From the NCBI RefSeq assembly GCF_003751385.1, contig NZ_RJVA01000013.1, positions 310,001 through 374,000 of the forward strand: a stretch of 64,000 nt of DNA, written 5' to 3'. The notes under the pieces are model-generated. The model had not been told where the DNA came from. It worked only from the letters and a program-made list of their open reading frames with translations, and did not search any database. Of this stretch, positions 48,266-56,945 are shown piece after piece. Every line of letters starts with the position of its first letter. Position 1 is the first letter of the stretch. Position numbers and translations under genes: made by a program. This DNA comes from Desulfosoma caldarium. GTDB taxonomy: Bacteria; Desulfobacterota; Syntrophobacteria; Syntrophobacterales; DSM-9756.

Positions 48266-49048
48266 ATGGTGGTGTGGAAGGATCTGGTGGAATTCCAAGG
48301 GTTGTGGATAGGGGCGCATCGAGGCGGAGCGGCTCTGGGGCCGGAAAACACGCTGGAAACGGCCATGCTGGGTTTTCAAGCCGGAGCTCATTTTTGGGAA
48401 CTGGATGTGCAGTTGTCCGCAGACGGCGTGCCCGTGGTCATCCACGACGAGACCCTTGCAAGGACCACCGATGCACCGGTGCTGTACCCTCAACGGCGCC
48501 CCTGGTCCGTATGGGACTTTACGCAGGCGGAACTGGAGACCTTTGCCGCAATACCTGGTGTGTGGCGCATTCCCACATTGCGGGAAGCTTTGGCCGTGAC
48601 CCGCCGGCTTCAATGGTTGGTCAATGTGGAAATCAAGGGAAGAGCCGAACACCATGACCGGCTGGTTCGAGAAACCTTGGCTCTGATCACCGAACTGGAC
48701 ATGGTACCTCGCGTACTTCTATCCTCCTTTCATCTGGGTGTGCTTCGACGATGTCGCGAAATGCATCAAGAGGTGAAGCTCGGTGTCGTGGTCAAGGAGG
48801 CTGTGAAGGATCCCGTGCGGCTGGTCCAAGATGTGAAAGCCTTTTCCTTTCATCCTGCCCAAAGGCATCTGCGCCGTGAGACCGTGCGGCGGTGCCGAGA
48901 AGCGGGGGTTCCCGTCATTGCCTGGACGGTCAACGATGCGGCCAGTGCCCAGAAGCTTCATGGCTGGGGCGTTTCCGCCGTCATTTCGGATCGGCCGCAC
49001 GAACTCATCGAACAAGAAACATCAAAGGAGGACGCTTCGTCATGGTGA
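48266..49048 (+). CDS. Glycerophosphodiester phosphodiesterase
   Basis: 260 residues with the GDPD TIM-barrel start GAHRGGAALGPENTLE (His general acid/base), metal-binding ELDVQLSADGVPVVIHDE and VNVEIKG, ending with WTVNDAASAQKLHGWGVSAVISDRP. No signal peptide, so cytoplasmic. ATG 48266 (AAGG seven bases upstream) fits the family; the longer frame from 48149 overlaps the upp promoter region. Its stop overlaps the hisHF start by seven bases. Confidence 0.9.
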   Translation: MVVWKDLVEFQGLWIGAHRGGAALGPENTLETAMLGFQAGAHFWELDVQLSADGVPVVIHDETLARTTDAPVLYPQRRPWSVWDFTQAELETFAAIPGVWRIPTLREALAVTRRLQWLVNVEIKGRAEHHDRLVRETLALITELDMVPRVLLSSFHLGVLRRCREMHQEVKLGVVVKEAVKDPVRLVQDVKAFSFHPAQRHLRRETVRRCREAGVPVIAWTVNDAASAQKLHGWGVSAVISDRPHELIEQETSKEDASSW

Positions 49049-50625
49049 CCCTTTTGGATTACGGCGCGGGAAATGTGCGCAGTGTGGTCAACGCCATCAA
49101 GAGCCTTGGATATTCCGTGCGCTTTGTGGAACGTCCCGAAGACATTATGGCTTCGGAAAAGCTCATTTTTCCCGGCGTGGGCGCCTTTGGATCCATGATG
49201 CGAGTGCTGCGCCAAAAGGGATGGGTGGAGCCGCTTCGCCGTTACCTGGAAGCGGATCGGCCCTTTCTCGGCATCTGCTTAGGGCTGCAGGCGCTGTTTC
49301 AAGCCAGTGATGAAGCGCTTGGCGAAGAGGGCCTTGGGTTCTTGAAAGGCGCGGTGCGCCGGTTTCAGGTGAATCTGGCCGTGCCCCATATCGGCTGGAA
49401 TGGCATCAAGCCTCGAAAACCTTCCGCCCTTTTTCAGGGTTTAGACGGTGATGAAAAGTTCTATTTCGTACATTCATACCATGTGGATCCCGAAGACCCC
49501 GATGTGGTGCTCACCACCACCGATTACGGCGTCGAATTTGTGAGCGCCGTGCAAAAAGGGCGCGTGGTGGCCGTGCAGTTTCACCCGGAAAAGAGCGGTC
49601 CAACGGGGTTGAATATTCTTAAAAATTTCTTGGAAGGCGTTGAGGCGCCGGGCGTGCTTCCGCCCAAATCGCCGGCGCGAACGCATCTGGCCAAGCGCAT
49701 CATCGCGTGCCTGGATGTGCGCACCAACGACCAGGGTGATCTGGTGGTGACCAAAGGAGATCAGTACGACGTGCGGGAAAAGGGCGCCGTACGCAACCTG
49801 GGAAAACCCGTGGATTTGGCCCGCCGCTACTACGAAGAAGGGGCCGACGAAATTACTTTTCTCAACATCACGGGCTTTCGCGATTTTCCCCTAAAAGACC
49901 TTCCCATGCTGGAAGTGCTTGAAAGAACCTCGGAAAACGTTTTTGTTCCGCTGACCATAGGAGGCGGCATTCGAGACTACGTGGACAAGGACGGAACCTT
50001 TTACAGCGCCCTGGACGTGGCGGCGGCCTACTTTCGTTCCGGAGCCGACAAGGTTTCCATCGGAAGCGATGCCGTGCTCATCGTGGAAGACGTGCTGCGC
50101 ACGGGAAAAGCGACGGGCCGAAGCGCCATTGAAACCATATCGCGCATCTACGGAAGCCAGGCCGTGGTCATTTCCATCGATCCGCGAAGGGTCTATGTGC
50201 CGTCGCCGGAGGCGGTGCCTCATCGCATCATCGAAACGGCGTTTCCGGGCCCTCAAGGAGAACGCTACTGCTGGTATGAATGCACCATCAAAGGGGGGCG
50301 TGAAGGCCGCCCTGTGGACGCCGTGACGCTGGCCCGCGTGTGCCAAGATCTGGGCGCCGGAGAAATCCTTCTCAATTGCATTGACCGAGATGGCACCAAC
50401 TCGGGCTTCGACCTAGAACTCATCAATGCGGTCAAGGAAGCCGTAACCATTCCCGTCATTGCTTCCAGTGGTGCCGGCTGCGCCGAACACTTTTTGGACG
50501 TCTTTACGCACACGCGGGCGGAATCGGCCCTGGCCGCCGGCATCTTTCACCGAAACGAAGTCCCCATCGGCGCCGTCAAAGCCTTCCTGGACGGCAAAGT
50601 GCCCATTCGGCCACTGCGCTCCTAA
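49042..50625 (+). CDS. Bifunctional imidazole glycerol phosphate synthase (HisH-HisF fusion, eukaryote-like)
   Basis: One 527-residue protein carries both subunits of IGP synthase. Residues 1-200 are HisH: Cys79 in GICLGLQALF, His181/Glu183 in VQFHPEKSG. A short linker (about 200-216) leads to HisF: LAKRIIACLDVRTNDQGD with Asp225, GADEITFLNITGFRDF, TIGGGIRDYVDKDG, VVISIDPRR and CIDRDGTNSGFD. Separate hisH and hisF are the bacterial norm; fusion in this order is the rule in eukaryotes (yeast HIS7, plant HISN4). Details such as DVRTNDQGDLVVTKGDQYD and the YCWYECTIKGGREGRPVDA insert look like HIS7. AAAGGAGG precedes ATG 49042. Confidence 0.95.
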   Translation: MVTLLDYGAGNVRSVVNAIKSLGYSVRFVERPEDIMASEKLIFPGVGAFGSMMRVLRQKGWVEPLRRYLEADRPFLGICLGLQALFQASDEALGEEGLGFLKGAVRRFQVNLAVPHIGWNGIKPRKPSALFQGLDGDEKFYFVHSYHVDPEDPDVVLTTTDYGVEFVSAVQKGRVVAVQFHPEKSGPTGLNILKNFLEGVEAPGVLPPKSPARTHLAKRIIACLDVRTNDQGDLVVTKGDQYDVREKGAVRNLGKPVDLARRYYEEGADEITFLNITGFRDFPLKDLPMLEVLERTSENVFVPLTIGGGIRDYVDKDGTFYSALDVAAAYFRSGADKVSIGSDAVLIVEDVLRTGKATGRSAIETISRIYGSQAVVISIDPRRVYVPSPEAVPHRIIETAFPGPQGERYCWYECTIKGGREGRPVDAVTLARVCQDLGAGEILLNCIDRDGTNSGFDLELINAVKEAVTIPVIASSGAGCAEHFLDVFTHTRAESALAAGIFHRNEVPIGAVKAFLDGKVPIRPLRS

Positions 50626-50638
50626 CCATACGGGCACC

Positions 50639-50863
50639 AACGACGCGACACCATCGTGCCTAAAAGCGTACCCAAGAACGCAACATTTTGCCATTCATGG
50701 GTTGTTAACTTATGGTCATGCCATAAAGGCACAGGCCAAAAACGACATTCTCAGGCAATCTGCTGGGAGGCTGTTTGAGTAGGGTGCATTTCGGGCCTGT
50801 TGGGGCCGTAACGCACTCAAACGACGCGACCAAAACAGCGACATGCAAGCCTTCGGACAATCT
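50639..50863. repeat. Imperfect direct repeats and a long hairpin between hisHF and the PEP-CTERM gene
   Basis: The 11-mer aacgacgcgac occurs at 50639-50649 and 50820-50830. Longer degenerate copies run at 50736-50761 (ccaaaaacgacattctcagg...) and 50830-50863 (ccaaaacagcgacatgcaag...), both ending caatct. Between them gtttgagt (50773-50780) can pair with actcaaac (50815-50822) around an inner ggcc hairpin. No gene is supportable here. Confidence 0.5.
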
Positions 50864-50866
50864 CTT

Positions 50867-51697
50867 TTAGGTCTTCTGACCTTTTCTACGGGAGCGTAGG
50901 CGCATAAATCCGGCAAGACTCACCAGGCCGCTGCCCATAAGAAGCATGGACGCCGGCTCAGGAGTGATGTGGTGTGGGGGCGCATCCCAGCTCACCGTTT
51001 CATAGAGGACGTCGTTGGCGCAGTTAACCGTAAATCCCAACGTGAGTGCGTATTGATTATTGACCAAGGGGAGCGCCAAGGGTGATGTGAAGTTAAAGGT
51101 TAAGGTTGTTGTTCCCCACCCGTCGAAATTGACGGTGCCGACAGGCTCGGGTATTGACGATTCCCATATGACGCCGATGGGATGGTCGTCGCGAATGAGG
51201 TAACCGCTCCAATATCCCGAGTTGTCCGTTCCCGACATCTCATAGGAATAGGACAACGTCTGTGGCAAAGCATACACATCCCATGAATTGGAAATCTCTG
51301 GTGTCCCTCGAGTGTTGCCGTTCATAGGTAGTTTGGAGTTTGGATTGTAAACCACGTAGTCCCATAGCTCATCCTGGTCCACGTCCAGGAAAAGATCACC
51401 GGGGGCAAGTATTGACCACGCCGGTTCCGTTTCCCATGACAATAAGTTCAGCACGATGGTTTCCAGCTCATAATCATCGTTGAGCTCGACCGTGCCCCCT
51501 GTGAAATCCGGAATCCCGATGGTGTCCAAATCGTTGTCCCATCCTGGCCAGTAGTCTTTGTCTGTATTGTCATATCCAGGCCAATAGATCTGTGAATCGC
51601 CGAACGGAAGAGTCAAGGGCGTCGCAAGTGCGCAAAAGGGTCCTACAGCAAGAGCACACGCCATAGCCAGAAGCCAAAGGAACAGAGACCGCTTCAT
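50867..51697 (-). CDS. PEP-CTERM sorting-domain protein
   Basis: 276 residues, exported and probably sorted by exosortase. A signal peptide (about 1-25) is followed by an aromatic/Asp/Asn-rich beta-type body of unknown function, then the PEP-CTERM tail TPEPASMLLMGSGLVSLAGFMRLRSRRKG: Pro-Glu-Pro, hydrophobic helix, basic end. Such proteins are tied to exopolysaccharide in diderm bacteria and normally depend on sigma-54 and a PrsR-type activator; see the promoter at 51782-51797. No exosortase is in the window. The body has YWPGYDNTDKDYWPGWDN, a short internal duplication. Confidence 0.9.
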   Translation of the reverse strand: MKRSLFLWLLAMACALAVGPFCALATPLTLPFGDSQIYWPGYDNTDKDYWPGWDNDLDTIGIPDFTGGTVELNDDYELETIVLNLLSWETEPAWSILAPGDLFLDVDQDELWDYVVYNPNSKLPMNGNTRGTPEISNSWDVYALPQTLSYSYEMSGTDNSGYWSGYLIRDDHPIGVIWESSIPEPVGTVNFDGWGTTTLTFNFTSPLALPLVNNQYALTLGFTVNCANDVLYETVSWDAPPHHITPEPASMLLMGSGLVSLAGFMRLRSRRKGQKT

Positions 51698-51781
51698 ACC
51701 AAGCTCCCTTCAAGAATGAACACGAAATCCACATTCCATATGTTCTGATAACATCCCTGTTTCTAGATGTCGTGCTCAATG

Positions 51782-51797
51782 AGCAAGGAGCATGCCA
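51782..51797 (-). promoter_or_regulatory. Sigma-54 (-24/-12) promoter of the PEP-CTERM gene
   Basis: The minus strand reads TGGCAT-GCTCC-TTGCT, against the consensus TGGCAC-N5-TTGCW, with the invariant GG (51795-51796) and GC (51783-51784) ten bases apart. Transcription would start near 51771, leaving a leader of about 75 bases with GGGAG before the ATG at 51697. Confidence 0.85.
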
Positions 51798-51911
51798 GGC
51801 GTTCGAAAGCCAAAGCCCATGGTGAATCGACAAAATTTCGCTGAGAAATTAAAGAGATGTCCATCTAAAGAAGAGTTTCGATTCAACTAGTGCCGTCCCG
51901 GGCTTGAAGAG

Positions 51912-51953
51912 TGTGCAAAACACTGCCACAAAATGTGTGCAATGTCTTGCACA
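51912..51953. promoter_or_regulatory. Candidate enhancer (activator) sites upstream of the sigma-54 promoter
   Basis: A perfect inverted repeat tgtgcaa-tgtc-ttgcaca lies at 51936-51953, and a degraded copy (tgtgcaa at 51912-51918, then tgccaca) just beside it. They are 115-170 bases upstream of the -24/-12 promoter, the usual distance for a sigma-54 enhancer-binding protein. A PrsR-like activator is the expected ligand; this is inference. Confidence 0.6.
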
Positions 51954-52169
51954 GGGTGGCCGTTGCTTTCACACAGGGGTTGAGAAGGACTGAAAGCGGC
52001 ACTCTTTGCTGTTGCAAAACCTCGATCAAGTAAGGAACAGATGGACTCCGCAAGAACCTTCCAATGTCCCCTTGAAGGGAAAACCGGCAGAGCACGATTG
52101 CTGCTCAGCCCTCTTTCACAGAGGCTCAGATGGAGATCGAGGGCTGAACTTTTTGAGTCCTTTTCGCAC
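51954..52169. other. Rest of the PEP-CTERM to aldo/keto reductase gap, with a long hairpin
   Basis: No gene is supportable. tcagccctc (52105-52113) and gagggctga (52139-52147) form a nine-base stem around 25 bases, followed on the plus strand by acttttt. It could terminate plus-strand transcription, but no plus-strand gene leads into it; on the minus strand it follows the aldo/keto reductase without a T-tract. Confidence 0.45.
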
Positions 52170-53423
52170 CTAGGTTGTCCAGCTTCGGGCAAGGGTTGCG
52201 GCATCGGCCACGAGGCGTCGCAGGGGAAGGCCTTGAGGGCAGCGCTGTTCGGCTTCCCTCAGCCGCGCCTCATCCAGATGGTGAAAGGTGCCCGATTGCG
52301 CAAGGGGTGCCAGCACATCGCGGGCGGCCGTCATGTCCCCGTAGTCTCGAGCGTACATGAGACTTCGCAAAATGTCGGCGAGGGGTGCTTGAGCCGCCTG
52401 GCCACATATGGCGGCGCAGCCGGCGCAATAGCTTTGGCGAGTTTCTTGAGCGTATCGCTCGAGCCCGACTTTTTCGTCGAGGCTTAGGCTGGTCTGATCC
52501 AAGGCGGCCGCCACGTTGCTCATGAGGATGGTCATGGTGGGCATTTGAGAACAGAGGCTCGCGATGCGCGCATCTTCCCAGACGGCTTTGAGCTTGGCCT
52601 GCTTGTCTGTAAACCCGCGCGCCAGAAGTTTCTCGGCAAGATCTCCTTCGGCGGAAGTGTCCGGTCGATACGGGCCACCTCCCTGCGTTTTCATGGCCGT
52701 GAGGCCAATGCCTGCCGCCACACACCGGTCAATGGCCCGCTTGAGGGCCTCGTCGTGAATGAGCCGGAAATTGTAGGTGAACATAATGCCGTCAACCCAG
52801 CCCAGCCGAGCCGCTCCGTCCAGGCATCGGGCCATGTTGGCGTGCGTGCTGAAGCCGAAAAGGCGTATCTTTCCGGAAGCCTTGTTTTTTTCCGCCCATC
52901 GGCGTACCTCCGGGCTTAGTTCGTCGATGTGATTCACGGCGTGCAAAAAGTAGAGATCGATCCAGTCCGTTTTCATACGTTCCAGACTGCGGTTGAGAAG
53001 CTTGGTCATGCCGGCCGGATCTCGAGCGTCGGATTTGGTGACCAGAAACACCTCTTTTCGCGTTTCGGGAAACCGGCTAAAAAAAGCGCCAATCCCTTCT
53101 TCGCTGCGGCCCCCTCCGTAGCAGTCCGCCGTATCCCAATACGTCACGCCCCAGCGCAGCGCCTGACGGAGCAGCACCTGGTTGGATCCCGTATCAAACA
53201 TGCCGCCCAAGGACAAAATGGACACGGGAATCTTGGACGCACCAAAAGGCCGCACGGGCACTCTTTGGGGTGGGGAAATCTTCTGCGCTCTGCCGAGGGG
53301 TGTTGCCATCAGAGACGGCGCCGTGGTTGCCGCCAGGCCCATGAAGGCGGCCGCCTTGAAAAACTGTCGGCGCGACGAAGAGTCCACGGGGTGTGGGGTG
53401 GTTAGATCTTTTTTTCGGTCCAT
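52170..53423 (-). CDS. Tat-exported aldo/keto reductase with C-terminal cysteine motif
   Basis: 417 residues. A twin-arginine signal SSRRQFFKAAAFMGLAA is at about residue 16, so it is folded with cofactor before export to the periplasm. The AKR barrel has the catalytic Asp/Tyr in DTADCYGGG, Lys in VTKSD and His in LYFLHAVNH. The tail SYCAGCAAICG (CxxCxxxC) resembles the ferredoxin-like end seen in Fe-S-linked AKRs, incomplete as a four-Cys cluster. GGAGG is eight bases before ATG 53423. An exported AKR has no obvious NADPH supply, so electrons may come from the polyferredoxin next door. Confidence 0.9.
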   Translation of the reverse strand: MDRKKDLTTPHPVDSSSRRQFFKAAAFMGLAATTAPSLMATPLGRAQKISPPQRVPVRPFGASKIPVSILSLGGMFDTGSNQVLLRQALRWGVTYWDTADCYGGGRSEEGIGAFFSRFPETRKEVFLVTKSDARDPAGMTKLLNRSLERMKTDWIDLYFLHAVNHIDELSPEVRRWAEKNKASGKIRLFGFSTHANMARCLDGAARLGWVDGIMFTYNFRLIHDEALKRAIDRCVAAGIGLTAMKTQGGGPYRPDTSAEGDLAEKLLARGFTDKQAKLKAVWEDARIASLCSQMPTMTILMSNVAAALDQTSLSLDEKVGLERYAQETRQSYCAGCAAICGQAAQAPLADILRSLMYARDYGDMTAARDVLAPLAQSGTFHHLDEARLREAEQRCPQGLPLRRLVADAATLARSWTT

Positions 53424-53467
53424 GGTGTGTCCTCCAGGTCTGGGTTCCGATGGGTCACGCCGAGCCA

Positions 53468-55453
53468 TCAGAATGTGCCCGACGGCTGCCGTGCCATGAG
53501 GGATCGTTCCGGATGGCGCGTTTCGTTTTCCGGAGTCACGCGAATGGCCGGAACGCCCCGAACCGGACATTCATGTTCACAAATGCCGCAGCCCACGCAG
53601 CGCGCGTGGTCCACCAGGGGCCGTTTGAGTTTGACGGCCAGAAAGACGGCGCCTTCCGGTTTTTCAATCGTGGCGGCGTGGCCATGGCCTTTTGGGTCAG
53701 TGTAAGACACCTCGATCCACCCGTCACCCCAATCGCGAATGGGCCACTGGAATGAAGGATTCCCAAAGTCTTTGACCAGCCACAGGCTTTCCAAAGGCGC
53801 ACGATGTTCCACAGGACGAAAGCCGTCCACGATCCAACGGTTGTCTTCACGAGCGGTGACGCGCAGAGGCGGCATCGGCAGTTTGTCCAAGGTTTCCATA
53901 GTCTGAATGGCCTTGGGACTCACAGGGCAATTTTCTTCGCATACGATGCACGGCTTGCCGAACGCCCAGGGAAGGCATCGATTGCGATCCACGAAAGCCG
54001 CTCCCAGGCGCACGGGGCCGCGGTCCGCAAAGGCTCCGGTGCCGTGTTTTTCATCCACGGTGAGTCGCCGAATGGCCGCTGTGGGGCAGATGCGGCTACA
54101 GGCGACGCATTGATACTGGCACCCGCTGGTCCCTGCTCGAAAATCCAACACCGGTGTCCACAGACCTTCCAGACCCGCTTCCCACAAGGCGGGCTGAAGG
54201 ACGTTGGTGGGGCAGATGCGCAGGCACTGGCCGCATTTGATGCAGCGGCGCAGAAACTCCGGTTCCGCCAGGGATCCCGGAGGCCGTATCACGTTCGGTG
54301 GAAAGCGATGCTGCGACAAGCCGTCCAATCGGATCACGGGCGCGGCAAAAAGCCCCGCCCCTAAGGCGACCAAGACCTGGCGCCGTGAAAGGTCCACGGC
54401 GCCGGGCGCGGCCGCCTTGGCCGGTAAAGGCGCTCGGCAGTAGGTGATGGCTTTTTCTGGGCAGACCACGAGGCAGTTGCCGCACAGAGTGCATTCCCCA
54501 GATAGAATTTCCATAGACGGGCGGCATGCCGCATCGCACACCGTCTCGCACCGTTTGCAATCGGTGCAGCGATCCGTGATGCGTGTCATGCGCCACAAAG
54601 AGTGCCGTCCCACGAGGTGCATCAGAGCTCCCGCCGGGCAGAGGTATCGGCAGTAGAATCTTGGCTTGACCAGATTGAGGCCCAAGGCGGCGAGAAACAC
54701 GGCCCCGAGAAGCCAGGCCCCTTGAGTCCATCGGTTGCCGGCGAGCCCTTCTGGCTGAAAGAGTCCAAAAGCGGGAAAGAGCACCTGGTTGAGCGACCTT
54801 TGGAGCAAGGCGATGGGGTCCAGAAGACCCGTCTGAAGGGATCCCACGGCCACAGGGAACCGTGCCAAGGTCAGACCGAAAAGGAAGACGGCGGCCCCGG
54901 TCAGTCCGTCTTCGAGCCGAGATGGCCTTTTTCCGGACTCCGCATTTCCTTGGGATGCCGTTCCCAGGACGAGAGCCGCTGCGGCCGTAAAAAGCCCCAG
55001 GGTTTTGGCAGCCGAGCTCCACGATGTCCAGCGGTCTGGAGTCCACAGAGGGCCGCAGGCCATGCCGAACACCATGAAGAGGAAAATGAATTTCAAACGG
55101 TGCGCCGAATGATAGGCGTTGGCGGCCACTCGCTGCGAAAAGCTCTTGCGCCGCATGCCAAGCCATCCCAGGACGTGCTGAAGGGTTCCGAAAGGGCACA
55201 CCCAGCCGCAAAAGAACCGGCCCAAAAGAAGGGTCGCGGAAAGTGTCACCAGGCCCCACAGAAGGCCGGCGAAAAGGGTGCCCGTGCCCAGGGCGGTGCC
55301 GACGGCCGACAGCGGATTCAGTTGAAGAAACCAATTGACAGGCCAGGCGCGAATTTGGGTCCATTCTGTACCCAGGCGAGTTACGGCGCAGAGGAACACA
55401 AAAAGAATCAGGAAGTAGGTCTGGCTAAGGCGTCGCACGTGATGGATGCGCAT
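53468..55453 (-). CDS. Membrane polyferredoxin: NapH-like part fused to a NapG/MauM-like part
   Basis: 661 residues. Residues 1-260 hold about six membrane helices with GRFFCGWVCPFGTLQH and RFYCRYLCPAGALMH, the NapH/CcoG-type cluster sites. Then come two 4Fe-4S motifs (CTDCKRCETVC, CTLCGNCLVVCPE). An internal LSRRQVLVALGAGLFAAPV, a twin-arginine-type segment, sits near residue 350. After it are four more cysteine groups (CIKCGQCLRICP, CQYQCVACSRICP, CIVCEENCP, CVGCGICEHECP). This looks like separate napH and napG genes joined in one frame, with the old Tat signal as a mid-protein membrane anchor. It probably moves electrons from the quinone pool to a periplasmic partner. Confidence 0.88.
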   Translation of the reverse strand: MRIHHVRRLSQTYFLILFVFLCAVTRLGTEWTQIRAWPVNWFLQLNPLSAVGTALGTGTLFAGLLWGLVTLSATLLLGRFFCGWVCPFGTLQHVLGWLGMRRKSFSQRVAANAYHSAHRLKFIFLFMVFGMACGPLWTPDRWTSWSSAAKTLGLFTAAAALVLGTASQGNAESGKRPSRLEDGLTGAAVFLFGLTLARFPVAVGSLQTGLLDPIALLQRSLNQVLFPAFGLFQPEGLAGNRWTQGAWLLGAVFLAALGLNLVKPRFYCRYLCPAGALMHLVGRHSLWRMTRITDRCTDCKRCETVCDAACRPSMEILSGECTLCGNCLVVCPEKAITYCRAPLPAKAAAPGAVDLSRRQVLVALGAGLFAAPVIRLDGLSQHRFPPNVIRPPGSLAEPEFLRRCIKCGQCLRICPTNVLQPALWEAGLEGLWTPVLDFRAGTSGCQYQCVACSRICPTAAIRRLTVDEKHGTGAFADRGPVRLGAAFVDRNRCLPWAFGKPCIVCEENCPVSPKAIQTMETLDKLPMPPLRVTAREDNRWIVDGFRPVEHRAPLESLWLVKDFGNPSFQWPIRDWGDGWIEVSYTDPKGHGHAATIEKPEGAVFLAVKLKRPLVDHARCVGCGICEHECPVRGVPAIRVTPENETRHPERSLMARQPSGTF

Positions 55454-55689
55454 GATAGGCCCTTTGTACTTTTGGTGTCTATTCAGCGTTCCAATGCTGT
55501 TTGTCGATCGTCGCCCTTTGAAAACTCGAGCCTTAGGCCCGTCGTGAACAGGGAGAAAGCCTACATTTAAGGTGAGCTATGGAAGCGACGCCCGCCACGA
55601 AACTCTATGGTGCCTTAAGGTGCTTCCCAGGTCCGACAAAGGTGCACTGCAGCATCGACGAAGCCATGGGAATCCTCCCGACCGCGCCC

Positions 55690-56697
55690 CTAGAGTGTCG
55701 CTCGGTGAATGGCGACGGCCTCGAGGTTTAAGGTTCCTGCGCCCAACCGCTGTGCGTGCTGCAAATAGGGCAGCTTGTGTGGGTCGATGTTCAGCAGGGA
55801 AGCGCCCAGGGCATCCGCGGCCACAGGATCGGGGCTCACAATCAGGGTTTGTGTCTCCTTCAGGTCGGCCAACGACCCACCCGTTGGGCCGTTGGTCATC
55901 ATGGTCGTGATACCGTCCAGCACCGCCAAAGTGGGTCGAAACAAAGCCGCCAATTCTCCGATGACCTCATGGACATGCTGATGAAACAGGTTGCGCGGAC
56001 CGCCCAAAAGCCCGTACCAATTCTTGCAGATCATGGAAGCTCCCGCCCGGTGGTGATGCTTGACCGGGGCCAGGTTGATGACCTTGTCGGCGAGCAAAAA
56101 AGGTGCGGTCCACGAAGGCCATTGATGCAGATACTGCCCGTCGGGAAGGGTCACCGGCTGAAAATGGCGCGATTCAGGAAACCACACCTTTGCCCCGGCT
56201 CGGCGAACCGCATCGGCGATCCCCGTCAACCGAAAGCAACTGGCGGGGTCGTTGATGGGGTTGTCCGAAACGACCACTTGGGCCGCGCCGGCGTCCACGC
56301 AGTGGCGAACCACGGCTTCCACCAGTTCAGGATGCGATGTGGCGCCAAGGGATGGCGGGCTGGCAAAGGCCGCATTGACCTTCACGAAAACACGATCCCC
56401 CGAAGCGATAAACCGGGGCATGCCGCCAAGAGCTTTCATGGCCTCGGCAAAACACGCTGCACGATGGGAACCCGTCACCACCGCGACAGCCTTTGGCGCG
56501 TTGGGAACGGACCAATCAAAGGGGCCGCTGAGGCTCTTGGAACGGTCGTGGGCGCCCGTGGGCCCGATCCAGTCGCTCAGGCTCAAACCCAGAGTCCACA
56601 AGGCCGTCAAGCCCAGACCGTAGCGCAGGGCAGAGCCTAAAAACCGTCGCCGCACCGGTGAATCGAGAGAAGGCAATGGGCCTTTGGTCTCTTCCAT
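55690..56697 (-). CDS. DUF362 protein with N-terminal twin-arginine-like signal
   Basis: 335 residues. An N-terminal RRRFLGSALRYGLGLTALWTLGL resembles a Tat signal or anchor. The rest is a DUF362 domain: FVKVNAAFASPP, SHPELVEAVVRHC, the conserved metal-looking VKHHHRAGASMICKNWYGLLGG and LAVLDGITTMMTNGPTGG. DUF362 proteins often accompany ferredoxins and electron-transfer genes, but I know of no assigned activity. GGAG lies eight bases before ATG 56697. The 236 bases between this gene and the polyferredoxin hold nothing I recognise. Confidence 0.85.
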   Translation of the reverse strand: MEETKGPLPSLDSPVRRRFLGSALRYGLGLTALWTLGLSLSDWIGPTGAHDRSKSLSGPFDWSVPNAPKAVAVVTGSHRAACFAEAMKALGGMPRFIASGDRVFVKVNAAFASPPSLGATSHPELVEAVVRHCVDAGAAQVVVSDNPINDPASCFRLTGIADAVRRAGAKVWFPESRHFQPVTLPDGQYLHQWPSWTAPFLLADKVINLAPVKHHHRAGASMICKNWYGLLGGPRNLFHQHVHEVIGELAALFRPTLAVLDGITTMMTNGPTGGSLADLKETQTLIVSPDPVAADALGASLLNIDPHKLPYLQHAQRLGAGTLNLEAVAIHRATL

Positions 56698-56811
56698 AAG
56701 GACGGCTCCATGAAGGATAGCGTCGGAGTCAAAACCCACTCGGCATCGCATTTAAAAATTTCATCAGTTCGCCGAAAATTTCTATAGGGCCGTGCCTTGT
56801 GCCTGAGGGTT

Positions 56812-56846
56812 CTTGTAGGGGCAGGCCTTGTCCATGCCCCTACAAG
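56812..56846. repeat. Inverted repeat of a dispersed-looking family
   Basis: cttgtaggggca (56812-56823) and tgcccctacaag (56835-56846) form a perfect 12-base stem around 11 bases. A related palindrome, aggggcgcccct, is at about 56936-56947 against the stop of the next gene. This kind of tgtaggggc repeat is common between genes in several bacterial groups. No T-tract follows. Confidence 0.6.
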
Positions 56847-56945
56847 GGCAGTCGCTCCGTGCCGGCTGTCGTCAATTGCCCGCAGACCTCATTCCTGCGC
56901 CTACGGGAGGGCGTCATGGTTGAAGCACCCTGGTGAGGGGCGCCC

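Noticed and set aside
51570-51833. Small minus-strand open frame over the PEP-CTERM start
   Set aside because: It overlaps the signal peptide region in another frame and runs across the sigma-54 promoter.
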